Virus record (IMG/VR): IMGVR_UViG_3300037010_000653
Location: 1-38,422 of that record
From: a virus
DNA length: 38,422 nt
Strand: one strand, 5' to 3'
Shown one piece after another: positions 15,197 through 20,882 of this stretch. Below the pieces are notes generated by a model. It worked only from the letters and a program-made list of their open reading frames with translations, was not told the origin of the DNA and searched no databases. The first letter of the stretch is position 1. Every line of letters starts with the position of its first letter. The position numbers and the translations under genes were made by a program.

Positions 15197-15222
15197 AATT
15201 TATCATGAATTCGTGCTATAGT
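15197..15222 (+). promoter_or_regulatory. Rightward early promoter with extended -10
   Basis: TGCTATAGT (15214-15222) is an extended -10 element (TGn next to TATAGT). The -35 region is weak (TGAATT-like at about 15195-15200), which is typical of extended -10 promoters. The near-palindrome GAATTTATCATGAATTC overlaps it. Transcription would start near 15229 and serve the early genes from 15265. Confidence 0.55.
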
Positions 15223-15264
15223 GCAGTTGTCGCAATAACGCGATGCTAACCGGAGAGAGAGCAA

Positions 15265-15492
15265 ATGAACGACATGACATGGATCGACCGTCTACCAGAA
15301 ATCGGCGCATCATTACTCAAAAGGCGCGATCAAATGGCGGCCTGGGAGACAGCCGCTGAAGAAATGGAGCGGCGCGCGGCCGAACTGCGCGCGTCTATTG
15401 AAGAAGAGCGCGGCGCGCTCATGGCGCGCATTAGTGAGCTGTGGACGGCGCAAGAAATCGAGCGGGCGAAAGCTAGCGCCGTTGTGAAATAG
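15265..15492 (+). CDS. Small coiled-coil early protein
   Basis: The 75-residue product is mostly one charged helix (about 25-65, AAEEMERRAAELRASIEEE) and probably a coiled coil; its N-terminus MNDMTWIDRLPEIGASLL is more hydrophobic. CGGAGAGAGAG lies just before the ATG. As the first gene of the early transcript it may be a host take-over factor, but nothing in the sequence identifies it. Confidence 0.7.
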   Translation: MNDMTWIDRLPEIGASLLKRRDQMAAWETAAEEMERRAAELRASIEEERGALMARISELWTAQEIERAKASAVVK

Positions 15493-15496
15493 TCGA

Positions 15497-15521
15497 ATGG
15501 CCGGCAAGTTTTGCCGGCCAT
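15497..15521 (+). promoter_or_regulatory. Perfect 10-bp stem-loop after the first early gene
   Basis: ATGGCCGGCA pairs with TGCCGGCCAT across a five-base loop, starting four bases after the stop codon at 15492. There is no following U-tract, so it is unlikely to be a complete terminator. An mRNA 3'-end protecting or processing structure is more probable. Confidence 0.7.
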
Positions 15522-15558
15522 ACCCTATCAATTCAATCTATGGAAAGAGAGAGTAGCC

Positions 15559-15834
15559 ATGAAAAAATTCGAGAAAAGGCGTTATGAGCTGTATACCTAT
15601 GACCTATGGGCCGATGGCGAAGGCGGCATGACGGTAAACGACATTTACCGCCAGGGAGTAGTCGAAATAAACGCTCACCTTAACCCAGAAACGGGCGTTT
15701 ACAGCTTCACGGATCGCCAGATCAACCGCGCCATTGGCGCGCGCGGTTTGGTGTGGGAAGGTGAGGACGATCATATCCTCTACGCAACAGACCGGAAAGG
15801 TAACCCGGCATGTGAGCTTCGCCGGGTTAAGTAA
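15559..15834 (+). CDS. Small early protein, unknown function (91 aa)
   Basis: ATG 15559 follows GGAAAGAGAGAG. The product MKKFEKRRYELYTYDLWADG.. has a central TVNDIYRQGVVEINAHLNPETGVYSFTDRQINRAIGARGL and ends with a strong beta segment (DDHILYATDRKGNPACELRRV). The mixture of short beta strands and one helix suggests a compact alpha/beta fold. No family is recognised. The last codons form part of a perfect stem-loop (15801-15829). Confidence 0.7.
   Translation: MKKFEKRRYELYTYDLWADGEGGMTVNDIYRQGVVEINAHLNPETGVYSFTDRQINRAIGARGLVWEGEDDHILYATDRKGNPACELRRVK
15801..15829 (+). promoter_or_regulatory. Perfect 9-bp stem-loop overlapping the end of the gene
   Basis: TAACCCGGC (15801-15809) pairs with GCCGGGTTA (15821-15829) around an 11-base loop. 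It covers the last codons of the preceding gene; there is no U-tract. It is one of a series of hairpins that follow the early genes. Confidence 0.65.
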
Positions 15835-15873
15835 CCGCACCCCTTATAAACTCAATTTATGGAGATAGTGACC

Positions 15874-16197
15874 ATGTATAAGCGCATCACATTCGCCGAT
15901 TTCCTCGGCGCATTCCACCGCGCCGGGCGAGAAGATCAATTCAGCTACGACGCCAAAAAGGCGCTGTTTGAGTATATCGAGGACTTCGAGGACGAAACCG
16001 GCTCGCCGGTTGAGCTTGACGTAATCGGGTTATGCTGCGACTTCCAGGAGTCAACCGTCGACGAAATCATCAAGGAAAACGACATCGATATGCGCGGCTG
16101 CGAGGACGACCGGCGCGGGGCGGTCGAGAGCTTCCTGGAAAACCGCACGACCGTTGTTTGGTCAGACGACGAGCGAATCCTATATCAGCAATTCTGA
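15874..16197 (+). CDS. Conserved phage protein of the LDVIGLCCDF family (107 aa)
   Basis: Start at 15874 is chosen because GGAGATAG lies just upstream, as for the neighbouring genes; the in-frame ATG at 15859 would place its own start in that ribosome site. The sequence FADFLGAFHRAGREDQFSYDAKKALFEYIEDFE followed by PVELDVIGLCCDFQE is a known motif pair of a phage/plasmid protein family without assigned function. A cysteine pair (CC) and acidic patches mark the core. Confidence 0.8.
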   Translation: MYKRITFADFLGAFHRAGREDQFSYDAKKALFEYIEDFEDETGSPVELDVIGLCCDFQESTVDEIIKENDIDMRGCEDDRRGAVESFLENRTTVVWSDDERILYQQF

Positions 16198-16205
16198 CAA
16201 ACAAA

Positions 16206-16240
16206 CAATCGGCGTGTTGCCAACAACGCGCCGATAAATT
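16206..16240 (+). terminator. Hairpin with AAATTTT tail after 16197
   Basis: ATCGGCGTGTTG pairs with CAACGCGCCGAT (12 positions, one G-U) around CCAA, followed by AAATTTT. It could act as a weak intrinsic terminator or attenuator within the early transcript. The next gene starts 53 bases further on. Confidence 0.65.
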
Positions 16241-16293
16241 TTACGAATGGGAAAAAGAAAGCCCATAAAAACCGCTTATAGAGGAGAGAAACA

Positions 16294-16602
16294 ATGATCT
16301 GTCCATTTCTATCCGGCCCGCGCCTGGAAACTGTGAAGTGCATCGGTGATGCGTGCGCATGCTGGCGCATCGCGCCGCCAATATCGCCAGAAACCGGCGC
16401 GCAGCGTTTCTACATCGCGAATAACCTAAGCGCCCGGCGCGAAAAAGATGCAGGGCCGAAGCCATCGATAGTGCCTAGCTCATGGGAATTTATCCCGTAC
16501 AGCGACGAGAACGCGGCCAGATGGATCGAGCCGGCTGAGGAAGCTCGCAGGCGCCAAGTGGGGTATTGCGGCGTAGCGGGCGCACCCTTCACCAGCAAAT
16601 AA
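16294..16602 (+). CDS. Small Cys-rich early protein, putative metal-binding
   Basis: ATG 16294 follows GAGGAGAGAAACA. The 102-residue product has an N-terminal cluster MICPF..KCIGDACACWRI and a C-terminal GYCGVAGAPF motif. The arrangement (C...C..C.CW, then GYCG.AG) recurs in a phage protein family of unknown function and could bind one zinc ion. It is in the early operon. Confidence 0.75.
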   Translation: MICPFLSGPRLETVKCIGDACACWRIAPPISPETGAQRFYIANNLSARREKDAGPKPSIVPSSWEFIPYSDENAARWIEPAEEARRRQVGYCGVAGAPFTSK

Positions 16603-16607
16603 GGCAG

Positions 16608-16644
16608 GCGCAGTTTGCGCACGCGCGCACGGTGCAAACTGCGC
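16608..16644 (+). promoter_or_regulatory. Perfect 11-bp stem-loop after the Cys-rich gene
   Basis: GCGCAGTTTGC (16608-16618) pairs with GCAAACTGCGC (16634-16644) over a 15-base loop that is itself GCGC-rich. A CGTTTTA follows within ten bases. It probably ends or protects the first early transcript unit. Confidence 0.65.
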
Positions 16645-17062
16645 ACCAACAGCCGTTTTACTAACCAAGAAAAGGCAAAATCTGCTAAGTCATTGATTCG
16701 ATTAGCAAAATCGGCGGCTATCCAGCTAGACAAGGTTTTCGGATAGCAGCGCAAAGCATTATCTATATTATATCGCTCAAGATCGGCGCGGCAGCGCAGC
16801 AAGCAGCGCAGCAAGCAGCGCATGGATAATGGCCTTTAGCTATCAATTCGTAAGTGCTTGATTTACTTAGCCTTTTCAGAAAATTAATAGCTAGACATAT
16901 ATATATTGTAACAAGAGATACAATTATCTATCTTATATCTACATGGTATAGTGAATATAGATAATGCATCTCGCCTTTATCCTAAAACCATGTCCTAGTG
17001 CTCAAATCGCGAATTTACGTGCAAGATCAATCACTTACAGCATTCTACCCTGCGCTATAATC
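16645..17062. other. Intergenic region with short repeats and an extended -10 promoter
   Basis: There is no convincing gene here. An AGCGCAGCAAGC unit is repeated about two and a half times (16786-16820). Downstream the DNA becomes very A+T-rich (16870-16960), including ATTGTA...TACAAT inverted arms (from about 16906) and the extended -10 TGGTATAGT (16944-16952). A second TATAAT (17056-17061) sits directly before the next gene's ATG. Confidence 0.6.
16944..16952 (+). promoter_or_regulatory. Extended -10 promoter element
   Basis: TGGTATAGT has the same form as TGCTATAGT at 15214. No good -35 lies 17 bases upstream, which fits an extended -10 promoter. Transcription would start near 16959 in the A+T-rich segment ahead of the gene at 17063. 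Confidence 0.5.
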
Positions 17063-17842
17063 ATGAACCCCGACCGAACCGAAGCCCTATTAGCAGCCGC
17101 GCGCCGCCGCAATGCCGCGCGACACGCTCGCGAGCGCGCAAAAACCATCGTGCGCAAAGATCGTCGCCCCGATATGCTAGCCGCTGGCCGCGCGCATCGC
17201 GCTTTGCTCAAGCTCTATACCCGCGCTGAGACTGAGTACCGCGCGTGCATGCTGCACCCTGCCATTTCGTCTATCTCCGCCGCATACGACTTAAGCGCCG
17301 AACTGCGCCATACCGTTGATTCCGTGCGCGAGCTTGCGTATAAGTGCGTAGGCTCGCCCGCCGCCGATGCGATGCGCCTACGGCTGCGCGAGGATGCGTC
17401 TATGTCTATGCGCCTGGTGCGCCGAATCGCCGCGCTGCGCACTAGCATACTGCGACGCGCGCCCCCGCCCGCCCAGGCAGCCCCTATGCTCGCCCCGATC
17501 ACGCCGCCACCAGCGCCGCCCGACCATGCCCCGCTGCACCACGCGCCCGACTCAACCGCGCCCAACCTGCGATCCGAATACTACTGGGAAAAAATCATAC
17601 GCCGCGCTGACGGCTCACTCAAAGAATGGCAGGCGCAGCGCAAAGCCGCCCGCGCCCGCTATACCCAGTCTGAGAAAGGCAAGACCGTCCTTGCCGCCGC
17701 CCACACCCGCTATGCCCAGTCTGAGAAGGGCAAAGCCGCCCGCGCCCGCTATGCCCAGTCTGAGAAAGGCAAAACCGCCCGCAAGCGTGCACAGGCTGCA
17801 TACCGCGCTCGCAAGCGCGCGCCGCGCCAGGAAAGCCATTAA
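17063..17842 (+). CDS. Basic Ala/Arg-rich protein with SEKGK repeats
   Basis: The start at 17063 (MNPDRTEALL, 259 residues) is preferred over an upstream ATG at 16964 whose extension looks non-coding; no ribosome site is clear for either. Residues 1-140 are strongly basic helices with arginine-rich runs. A Pro/Ala linker (about 145-175) follows. From about 185 to the end there are three copies of the block RYAQSEKGK, separated by Ala/Arg residues, at 17657, 17708 and 17747. Such Lys/Arg-rich repeats could bind DNA or RNA. The family is unknown to me; its isolated promoter suggests independent control. Confidence 0.65.
   Translation: MNPDRTEALLAAARRRNAARHARERAKTIVRKDRRPDMLAAGRAHRALLKLYTRAETEYRACMLHPAISSISAAYDLSAELRHTVDSVRELAYKCVGSPAADAMRLRLREDASMSMRLVRRIAALRTSILRRAPPPAQAAPMLAPITPPPAPPDHAPLHHAPDSTAPNLRSEYYWEKIIRRADGSLKEWQAQRKAARARYTQSEKGKTVLAAAHTRYAQSEKGKAARARYAQSEKGKTARKRAQAAYRARKRAPRQESH
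17657..17790 (+). repeat. Tandem repeats coding for SEKGK blocks
   Basis: CGCTATnCCCAGTCTGAGAA occurs at 17657, 17708 and 17747 (spacing 51 and 39 bases). Both spacings are multiples of three, and the second and third copies are almost identical. Unequal exchange would change the number of basic SEKGK blocks in the protein. Confidence 0.85.
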
Positions 17843-17883
17843 CTGAGCTAATGAGAATCCTTGACCCCATAGAAAAAATCAAT

Positions 17884-17912
17884 TTGTAATTCACGCCTTT
17901 TTCTCATATAGT
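17884..17912 (+). promoter_or_regulatory. Sigma-70-type promoter upstream of the Cys-triplet gene
   Basis: TTGTAA (17884-17889) and TATAGT (17907-17912) are separated by exactly 17 bases. Expected initiation is near 17919, the first base of the CGTAGCA-TG-TGCTACG palindrome. This gives the Cys-triplet gene and its followers a separate promoter from the early operon. Confidence 0.65.
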
Positions 17913-17918
17913 TCATTC

Positions 17919-17934
17919 CGTAGCATGTGCTACG
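17919..17934. promoter_or_regulatory. Palindrome at transcription start (operator candidate)
   Basis: CGTAGCA and TGCTACG form a perfect 7-bp inverted repeat around TG. The position at the probable +1 base parallels the leftward promoter's start-site palindrome. A repressor or activator site, or a transcript 5' hairpin, would fit. Confidence 0.55.
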
Positions 17935-17954
17935 CCAAAAAATAAGGAGAGAGT

Positions 17955-18257
17955 ATGTATTACGTGTCTAACACGTCCCCTAAGGGGAACCGCTCAATGA
18001 GTATCAGGAGCCAGGCTGAAGCCGATGCGCGCTGCAAAGCGCTTGATGAGGCTGGCTGCATCGGCTGCGTGGATTGTATCGACTGCACCGGCTGCACCGG
18101 CTGCACCGGCTGCGTGGATTGTATCGACTGCACCGGCTGCACCGGCTGCATTTCCTGCGCAGGCTGCGTGGACTGCTTCCATTGCCTTAACTGCGCAGAG
18201 TGCATGAATCTCGCCGGTCGCGGCCATGTTCGCGGTGCGCCGGGGTATATTGTCTAG
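17955..18257 (+). CDS. Cys-triplet repeat protein (100 aa, 17 xxC units in a row)
   Basis: ATG 17955 follows AAGGAGAGAGT. Residues 1-33 are ordinary. From Gly34 to Cys84 every third residue is cysteine, in units such as [20 protein letters not shown] and AEC: seventeen consecutive xxC units. A short tail ends GAPGYIV. The DNA holds a 45-bp repeat (GGCTGCGTGGATTG at 18063 and 18108). Possible roles are binding many metal ions or a rigid disulphide or three-residue-period rod; neither is proven. It is upstream of the clamp-like gene and is probably co-transcribed. Confidence 0.8.
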   Translation: MYYVSNTSPKGNRSMSIRSQAEADARCKALDEAGCIGCVDCIDCTGCTGCTGCVDCIDCTGCTGCISCAGCVDCFHCLNCAECMNLAGRGHVRGAPGYIV

Positions 18258-18271
18258 GAGAGAGGACCATC

Positions 18272-18823
18272 ATGGAAAACACCATCAATATCGAAGTTCT
18301 TCGCGCCCTGCTTCCTTTGGCGGCTAAAAACGATGTTCGTTTTTACCTTAACGGTGTCTACGTCGATTTTCAGGCGGACAAGACTGTTTACGTGGCAACG
18401 AACGGCCATGTCCTCGGCAAGTATGTCGAAGAAGTAGGGAATGGGCATACGTTCTCTATCATCATCCCGTATGACGTGGTGAAACAGCTTAAAGTCGGGC
18501 GCGGGACGGCGAAATATGGCGACCTCATTTTTAACCCGGATATGAACGCGGCCCGCATCGTCAACCCCGCTGCTAGCCAGGACTTAGGTTTCACCTCGAT
18601 CGATGGCAAGTACCCGGACTACACCAAAGTAATCCCGGAAGAGCCAAGTGGCGAAGTGGCTCAATTTGACATCGAGCTACTGTACCTTTTCGCCCAGGTC
18701 AACAAGGCGTTCGGCTCGAAAATCCCTGGCCGCGTCAAGATCGACCATAACGGCGAGCGGGGTGCGCTAGTGCATTTGTCGCGCAGTGAATTTACCGGCG
18801 TTATCATGCCCGTCCGTCTCTAA
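18272..18823 (+). CDS. Half-length beta sliding-clamp-like protein
   Basis: The 183-residue product has beta-clamp phrases in the right order: RFYLNGVYVDFQADKTVYVATNGHVLGKYVEE, IIIPYDVVKQLK, SIDGKYPDYTKVIPEE, and a C-terminal EFTGVIMPVRL. The last matches the MPxRL end of bacterial DnaN. Bacterial DnaN has about 366 residues in three domains; this protein holds about one and a half. A ring of several copies, or competition with the host clamp, is possible. TAGGAGAGAG lies 14-23 bases before the ATG. Clamp identity is from motif reading. Confidence 0.75.
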   Translation: MENTINIEVLRALLPLAAKNDVRFYLNGVYVDFQADKTVYVATNGHVLGKYVEEVGNGHTFSIIIPYDVVKQLKVGRGTAKYGDLIFNPDMNAARIVNPAASQDLGFTSIDGKYPDYTKVIPEEPSGEVAQFDIELLYLFAQVNKAFGSKIPGRVKIDHNGERGALVHLSRSEFTGVIMPVRL

Positions 18824-18832
18824 GGTGCTGCC

Positions 18833-19003
18833 ATGCGACAACGGACAACCCCCTACACCCTGGTTGAGCTGCGCCGCATGGCGCGGCGGCTATGGGCCGA
18901 CCCGGCTATGCAGCGTCGTTGGCTGCGCGCGTGGCTGACCGCACGCAAACATGGCGGTCTGCTGCTCGAAGGCGCTGAACCTAAATGGAGAAGCGCAGGA
19001 TGA
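18833..19003 (+). CDS. Small basic protein (56 aa)
   Basis: The frame opens ten bases after the clamp-like gene and ends with TGA at 19001-19003, overlapping the next ATG (ATGA). The product MRQRTTPYTLVELRRMARRLWADPA.. is Arg- and Trp-rich and mostly helical, with a Gly-rich break near 41. Coupling to the winged-helix gene suggests a partner role; no domain is recognised. Confidence 0.55.
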   Translation: MRQRTTPYTLVELRRMARRLWADPAMQRRWLRAWLTARKHGGLLLEGAEPKWRSAG

Positions 19004-19242
19004 TCCCCCGCACTGTCAATCTCGTTGCCGACTTGCTGATGCGCTCCCCCGAGCCACTCAGCATCCGGCAAATTGCAACCGGAATCCGCCGCCCCGTGCG
19101 CAGCGTATCCAACGTGATCTTGCGCCTACGCCGTGCTGGCCTGGTCGAAGATGCCGAAGTGATTAAGCCACTTGGAACCCGGCGCGTGACGCTATATCGG
19201 TGGGGCGGTGAGGACGCTTGCGGAGGCTGGAGTAAGTTATGA
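19000..19242 (+). CDS. Winged-helix DNA-binding protein (80 aa)
   Basis: The chosen ATG (19000) overlaps the preceding stop and has GGAG nine bases upstream; an in-frame ATG at 18985 lies inside the preceding gene. Residues 1-70 fit a winged helix: VNLVADLLMRSPEPLSIRQIATGIRRPVRSVSNVI (helices, with the recognition helix at about 29-42), then LRRAGLVEDAEVIKPLGTRRVTLYRW as wing. It probably regulates transcription of early genes. The function is inferred from the fold pattern. Confidence 0.7.
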   Translation: MIPRTVNLVADLLMRSPEPLSIRQIATGIRRPVRSVSNVILRLRRAGLVEDAEVIKPLGTRRVTLYRWGGEDACGGWSKL

Positions 19243-19892
19243 ATATCAAAACCTTGGTGGGAGCTGTTCGTGCTCTACTTTCTGGCATGACCAAAAAGAA
19301 GATGCAAACAACAAACACGGACGACTACTCTATTGCTACGAACACATGCTACCGCTCGACGGCTACAAACACAGGCGCCTACTCGGCGGCCACAAATACG
19401 GGCGATAGATCGACGGCCACAAACACTGGCTACTGCTCATCAGCCACGAACACAGGCAATTACTCGGCGGCCACAAATACGGGCGATAGATCGACGGCCA
19501 CAAACACTGGCTACTGCTCATCAGCCACGAACACAGGCAATTACTCGGCGGCCACAAATACGGGCGATAGATCGACGGCCACAAACACTGGCTACTGCTC
19601 ATCAGCCACGAACACAGGCAATTACTCGGCGGCCACTAACACTGGCGACTACTCGGCGGCCGAGGTGAACGGTTCCGAATCCGTTGCCGCCTCGCTTGGC
19701 GTAGAAGGGCGCGCCCGTGCTTCCGCTGGCGGCGCTATCGTCCTTTGCTACTACGACGATGAAACCTGCGAACTGCTTCATATCCGCGCCAGCAAGGTAT
19801 GGGAGAACGGTATCAGGCCAGGTGTTTGGTATTCACTGGACGCCGACGGAGAGTTTATTGAAGTGAAATCTGACGATAGCAAGGAGTGTTAA
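19239..19892 (+). CDS. ATNTG nonapeptide-repeat protein
   Basis: The start overlaps the upstream stop (ATGA). After a short N-terminus come about fifteen 9-residue repeats of the form ATNTG(D/Y/N/A)xSx (residues about 30-145). A conserved C-terminal domain follows with SVAASLGVEGRARASAGGAIVLCYYDDETCE and GIRPGVWYSLDADGEFIEV. This repeat-plus-domain pairing is known in phage and prophage proteins without assigned function; the repeats may form a beta-helix. DNA repeats are exact over 81-bp units, so the length may vary between strains. Confidence 0.85.
   Translation: MNIKTLVGAVRALLSGMTKKKMQTTNTDDYSIATNTCYRSTATNTGAYSAATNTGDRSTATNTGYCSSATNTGNYSAATNTGDRSTATNTGYCSSATNTGNYSAATNTGDRSTATNTGYCSSATNTGNYSAATNTGDYSAAEVNGSESVAASLGVEGRARASAGGAIVLCYYDDETCELLHIRASKVWENGIRPGVWYSLDADGEFIEVKSDDSKEC
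19380..19622 (+). repeat. Three identical 81-bp tandem repeats
   Basis: Units begin TACTCGGCGG at 19380, 19461 and 19542, and a fourth partial, diverged unit begins at 19623. Each unit codes for three nonapeptides. The three copies look identical base for base, which points to recent expansion or to frequent correction by recombination. Confidence 0.95.
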
Positions 19893-20336
19893 ATGGCTGT
19901 AAAGATCGAACAAATAAAGATTGGAGCAGTTTTTCTGTTCAAACACGGGCCGCGCCGTGTTACAGGCTTTGGAAAGCCAATTGGTACAGGATTTAATGTA
20001 AGGTGGGAATACGCTGACGGGAAAAAGCGTAACGGACGGCTTACCGGGTCTCAGTGGGTAAACTATTTCAAAGTCAATGCCATTGAGCAAATCCCTGATC
20101 CTGCCTTAGCGGGGACTACTCGCCGACTGGTGTCCGGGCGAGAAGTGCCGAGCTTGTATAGTGCGACAGAGGTCAAGCTGAACACGCATTGTCCAGCCAA
20201 GTGGGCATTTGTTGACCTGGAGACCGGCGAACTGTGGGGGCACGACGGTAATCAATTCAGGCGCCTTTCTTCTGCCGAAGCAGAAGAAGTAATGGATGTG
20301 GCAAAGCAAGCAACCGCGCAGAGAGATGAAAAATGA
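19893..20336 (+). CDS. Early protein with a C-terminal WAFVDLETGELW motif
   Basis: The 147-residue product starts with a possible small beta domain (MAVKIEQIKIGAVFLFKHGPRRVTGF) and has a C-terminal segment with WAFVDLETGELWGHDGNQFRRLSS, a short motif also present in unrelated phage proteins. AAGGAGTG precedes the ATG. Its stop overlaps the start of the next gene. There is no functional assignment. Confidence 0.65.
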   Translation: MAVKIEQIKIGAVFLFKHGPRRVTGFGKPIGTGFNVRWEYADGKKRNGRLTGSQWVNYFKVNAIEQIPDPALAGTTRRLVSGREVPSLYSATEVKLNTHCPAKWAFVDLETGELWGHDGNQFRRLSSAEAEEVMDVAKQATAQRDEK

Positions 20337-20707
20337 AAATCACACCCTCAATGCGACGAGTCATGTTCGCGCTTGACGAGCACGGTGATATGTCGGCGCG
20401 AGAAATTGCAGAAGCGGCGCACATTTCTGAGCGCACTCTAGTCTCAAGCGGTGTTCTAAGCGCGTTGCGCGAAGCTGGACTTATCCGCGTTTCTGATTGG
20501 CAACGCAATTTCCCAGGGCCGCCTACGCCGATCTATTCGTTCACGCCGGGGGCCAACAAGCGCAAACCAAAGCCGTACTCCAACGCAGAAGTGAGCAAGA
20601 GGTGGAAGGAGCGAGTAGGGTATTACGGAGAAGAATACCAACAGCGTCAGAAAGCGAGGCAATCCATCGACCATTTGTTGGGGATTGCCGCTGCAAACAG
20701 CCGGTGA
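20333..20707 (+). CDS. Winged helix-turn-helix protein
   Basis: The 124-residue product has MKITPSMRRVMFALDEHGDMSAREIAEAAHISERTLVSSGVLSALREAGLIRV (residues 1-53), which fits helix-turn-helix plus wing. A Pro-rich linker and a basic helical tail with SKRWKERVGYYGEEYQQRQKAR follow. It probably binds DNA; target unknown. The start overlaps the upstream gene (ATGA). Confidence 0.7.
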   Translation: MKITPSMRRVMFALDEHGDMSAREIAEAAHISERTLVSSGVLSALREAGLIRVSDWQRNFPGPPTPIYSFTPGANKRKPKPYSNAEVSKRWKERVGYYGEEYQQRQKARQSIDHLLGIAAANSR

Positions 20708-20711
20708 AGCA

Positions 20712-20882
20712 ATGAAACCCAATTACGGATCGGTAACGCACCGCATTGCAGTGCTGAAACGCGCCCAAGAATGCCGCGAGCGCAGGCGTCTATACCGTAA
20801 CTATTACGAACCGACGCCGTTCGAGAGACTGGCCCACATTGAGCGTCTCATTACCATGCAGCGCACGGAGAAAGTAAATTGA
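20712..20882 (+). CDS. Small basic protein before the polymerase (56 aa)
   Basis: It starts five bases after the upstream gene and ends with TGA overlapping the TTG start of the polymerase. The product MKPNYGSVTHRIAVLKRAQECRERRR.. is Arg-rich and mostly helical. Translation is probably coupled to the polymerase; no domain is recognised. Confidence 0.55.
   Translation: MKPNYGSVTHRIAVLKRAQECRERRRLYRNYYEPTPFERLAHIERLITMQRTEKVN

Larger units (their letters stand above)
14868..15264. other. Divergent control region, gene-free
   Basis: No frame here looks coding. Bases 14868-15030 have no clear motif. Bases 15031-15150 are very G+C-rich and hold five GGCCCGCC copies. Bases 15150-15195 hold 10-bp-spaced TGTAAC-type repeats, followed by a rightward promoter at about 15190-15222. 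The change from G+C-rich array to A+T-rich repeat block beside divergent promoters is the setting expected for a phage replication origin, but nothing proves it. Confidence 0.6.

Noticed and set aside
16410-16823. Minus-strand frame rich in Arg/Leu/Cys after the early genes
   Set aside because: Its start lies in the AGCGCAGCAAGC repeat and it opposes the Cys-rich early gene; no ribosome site.
19380-19622. Possible CRISPR array
   Set aside because: The 81-bp units are contiguous, without unique spacers, and code for protein repeats in one frame.
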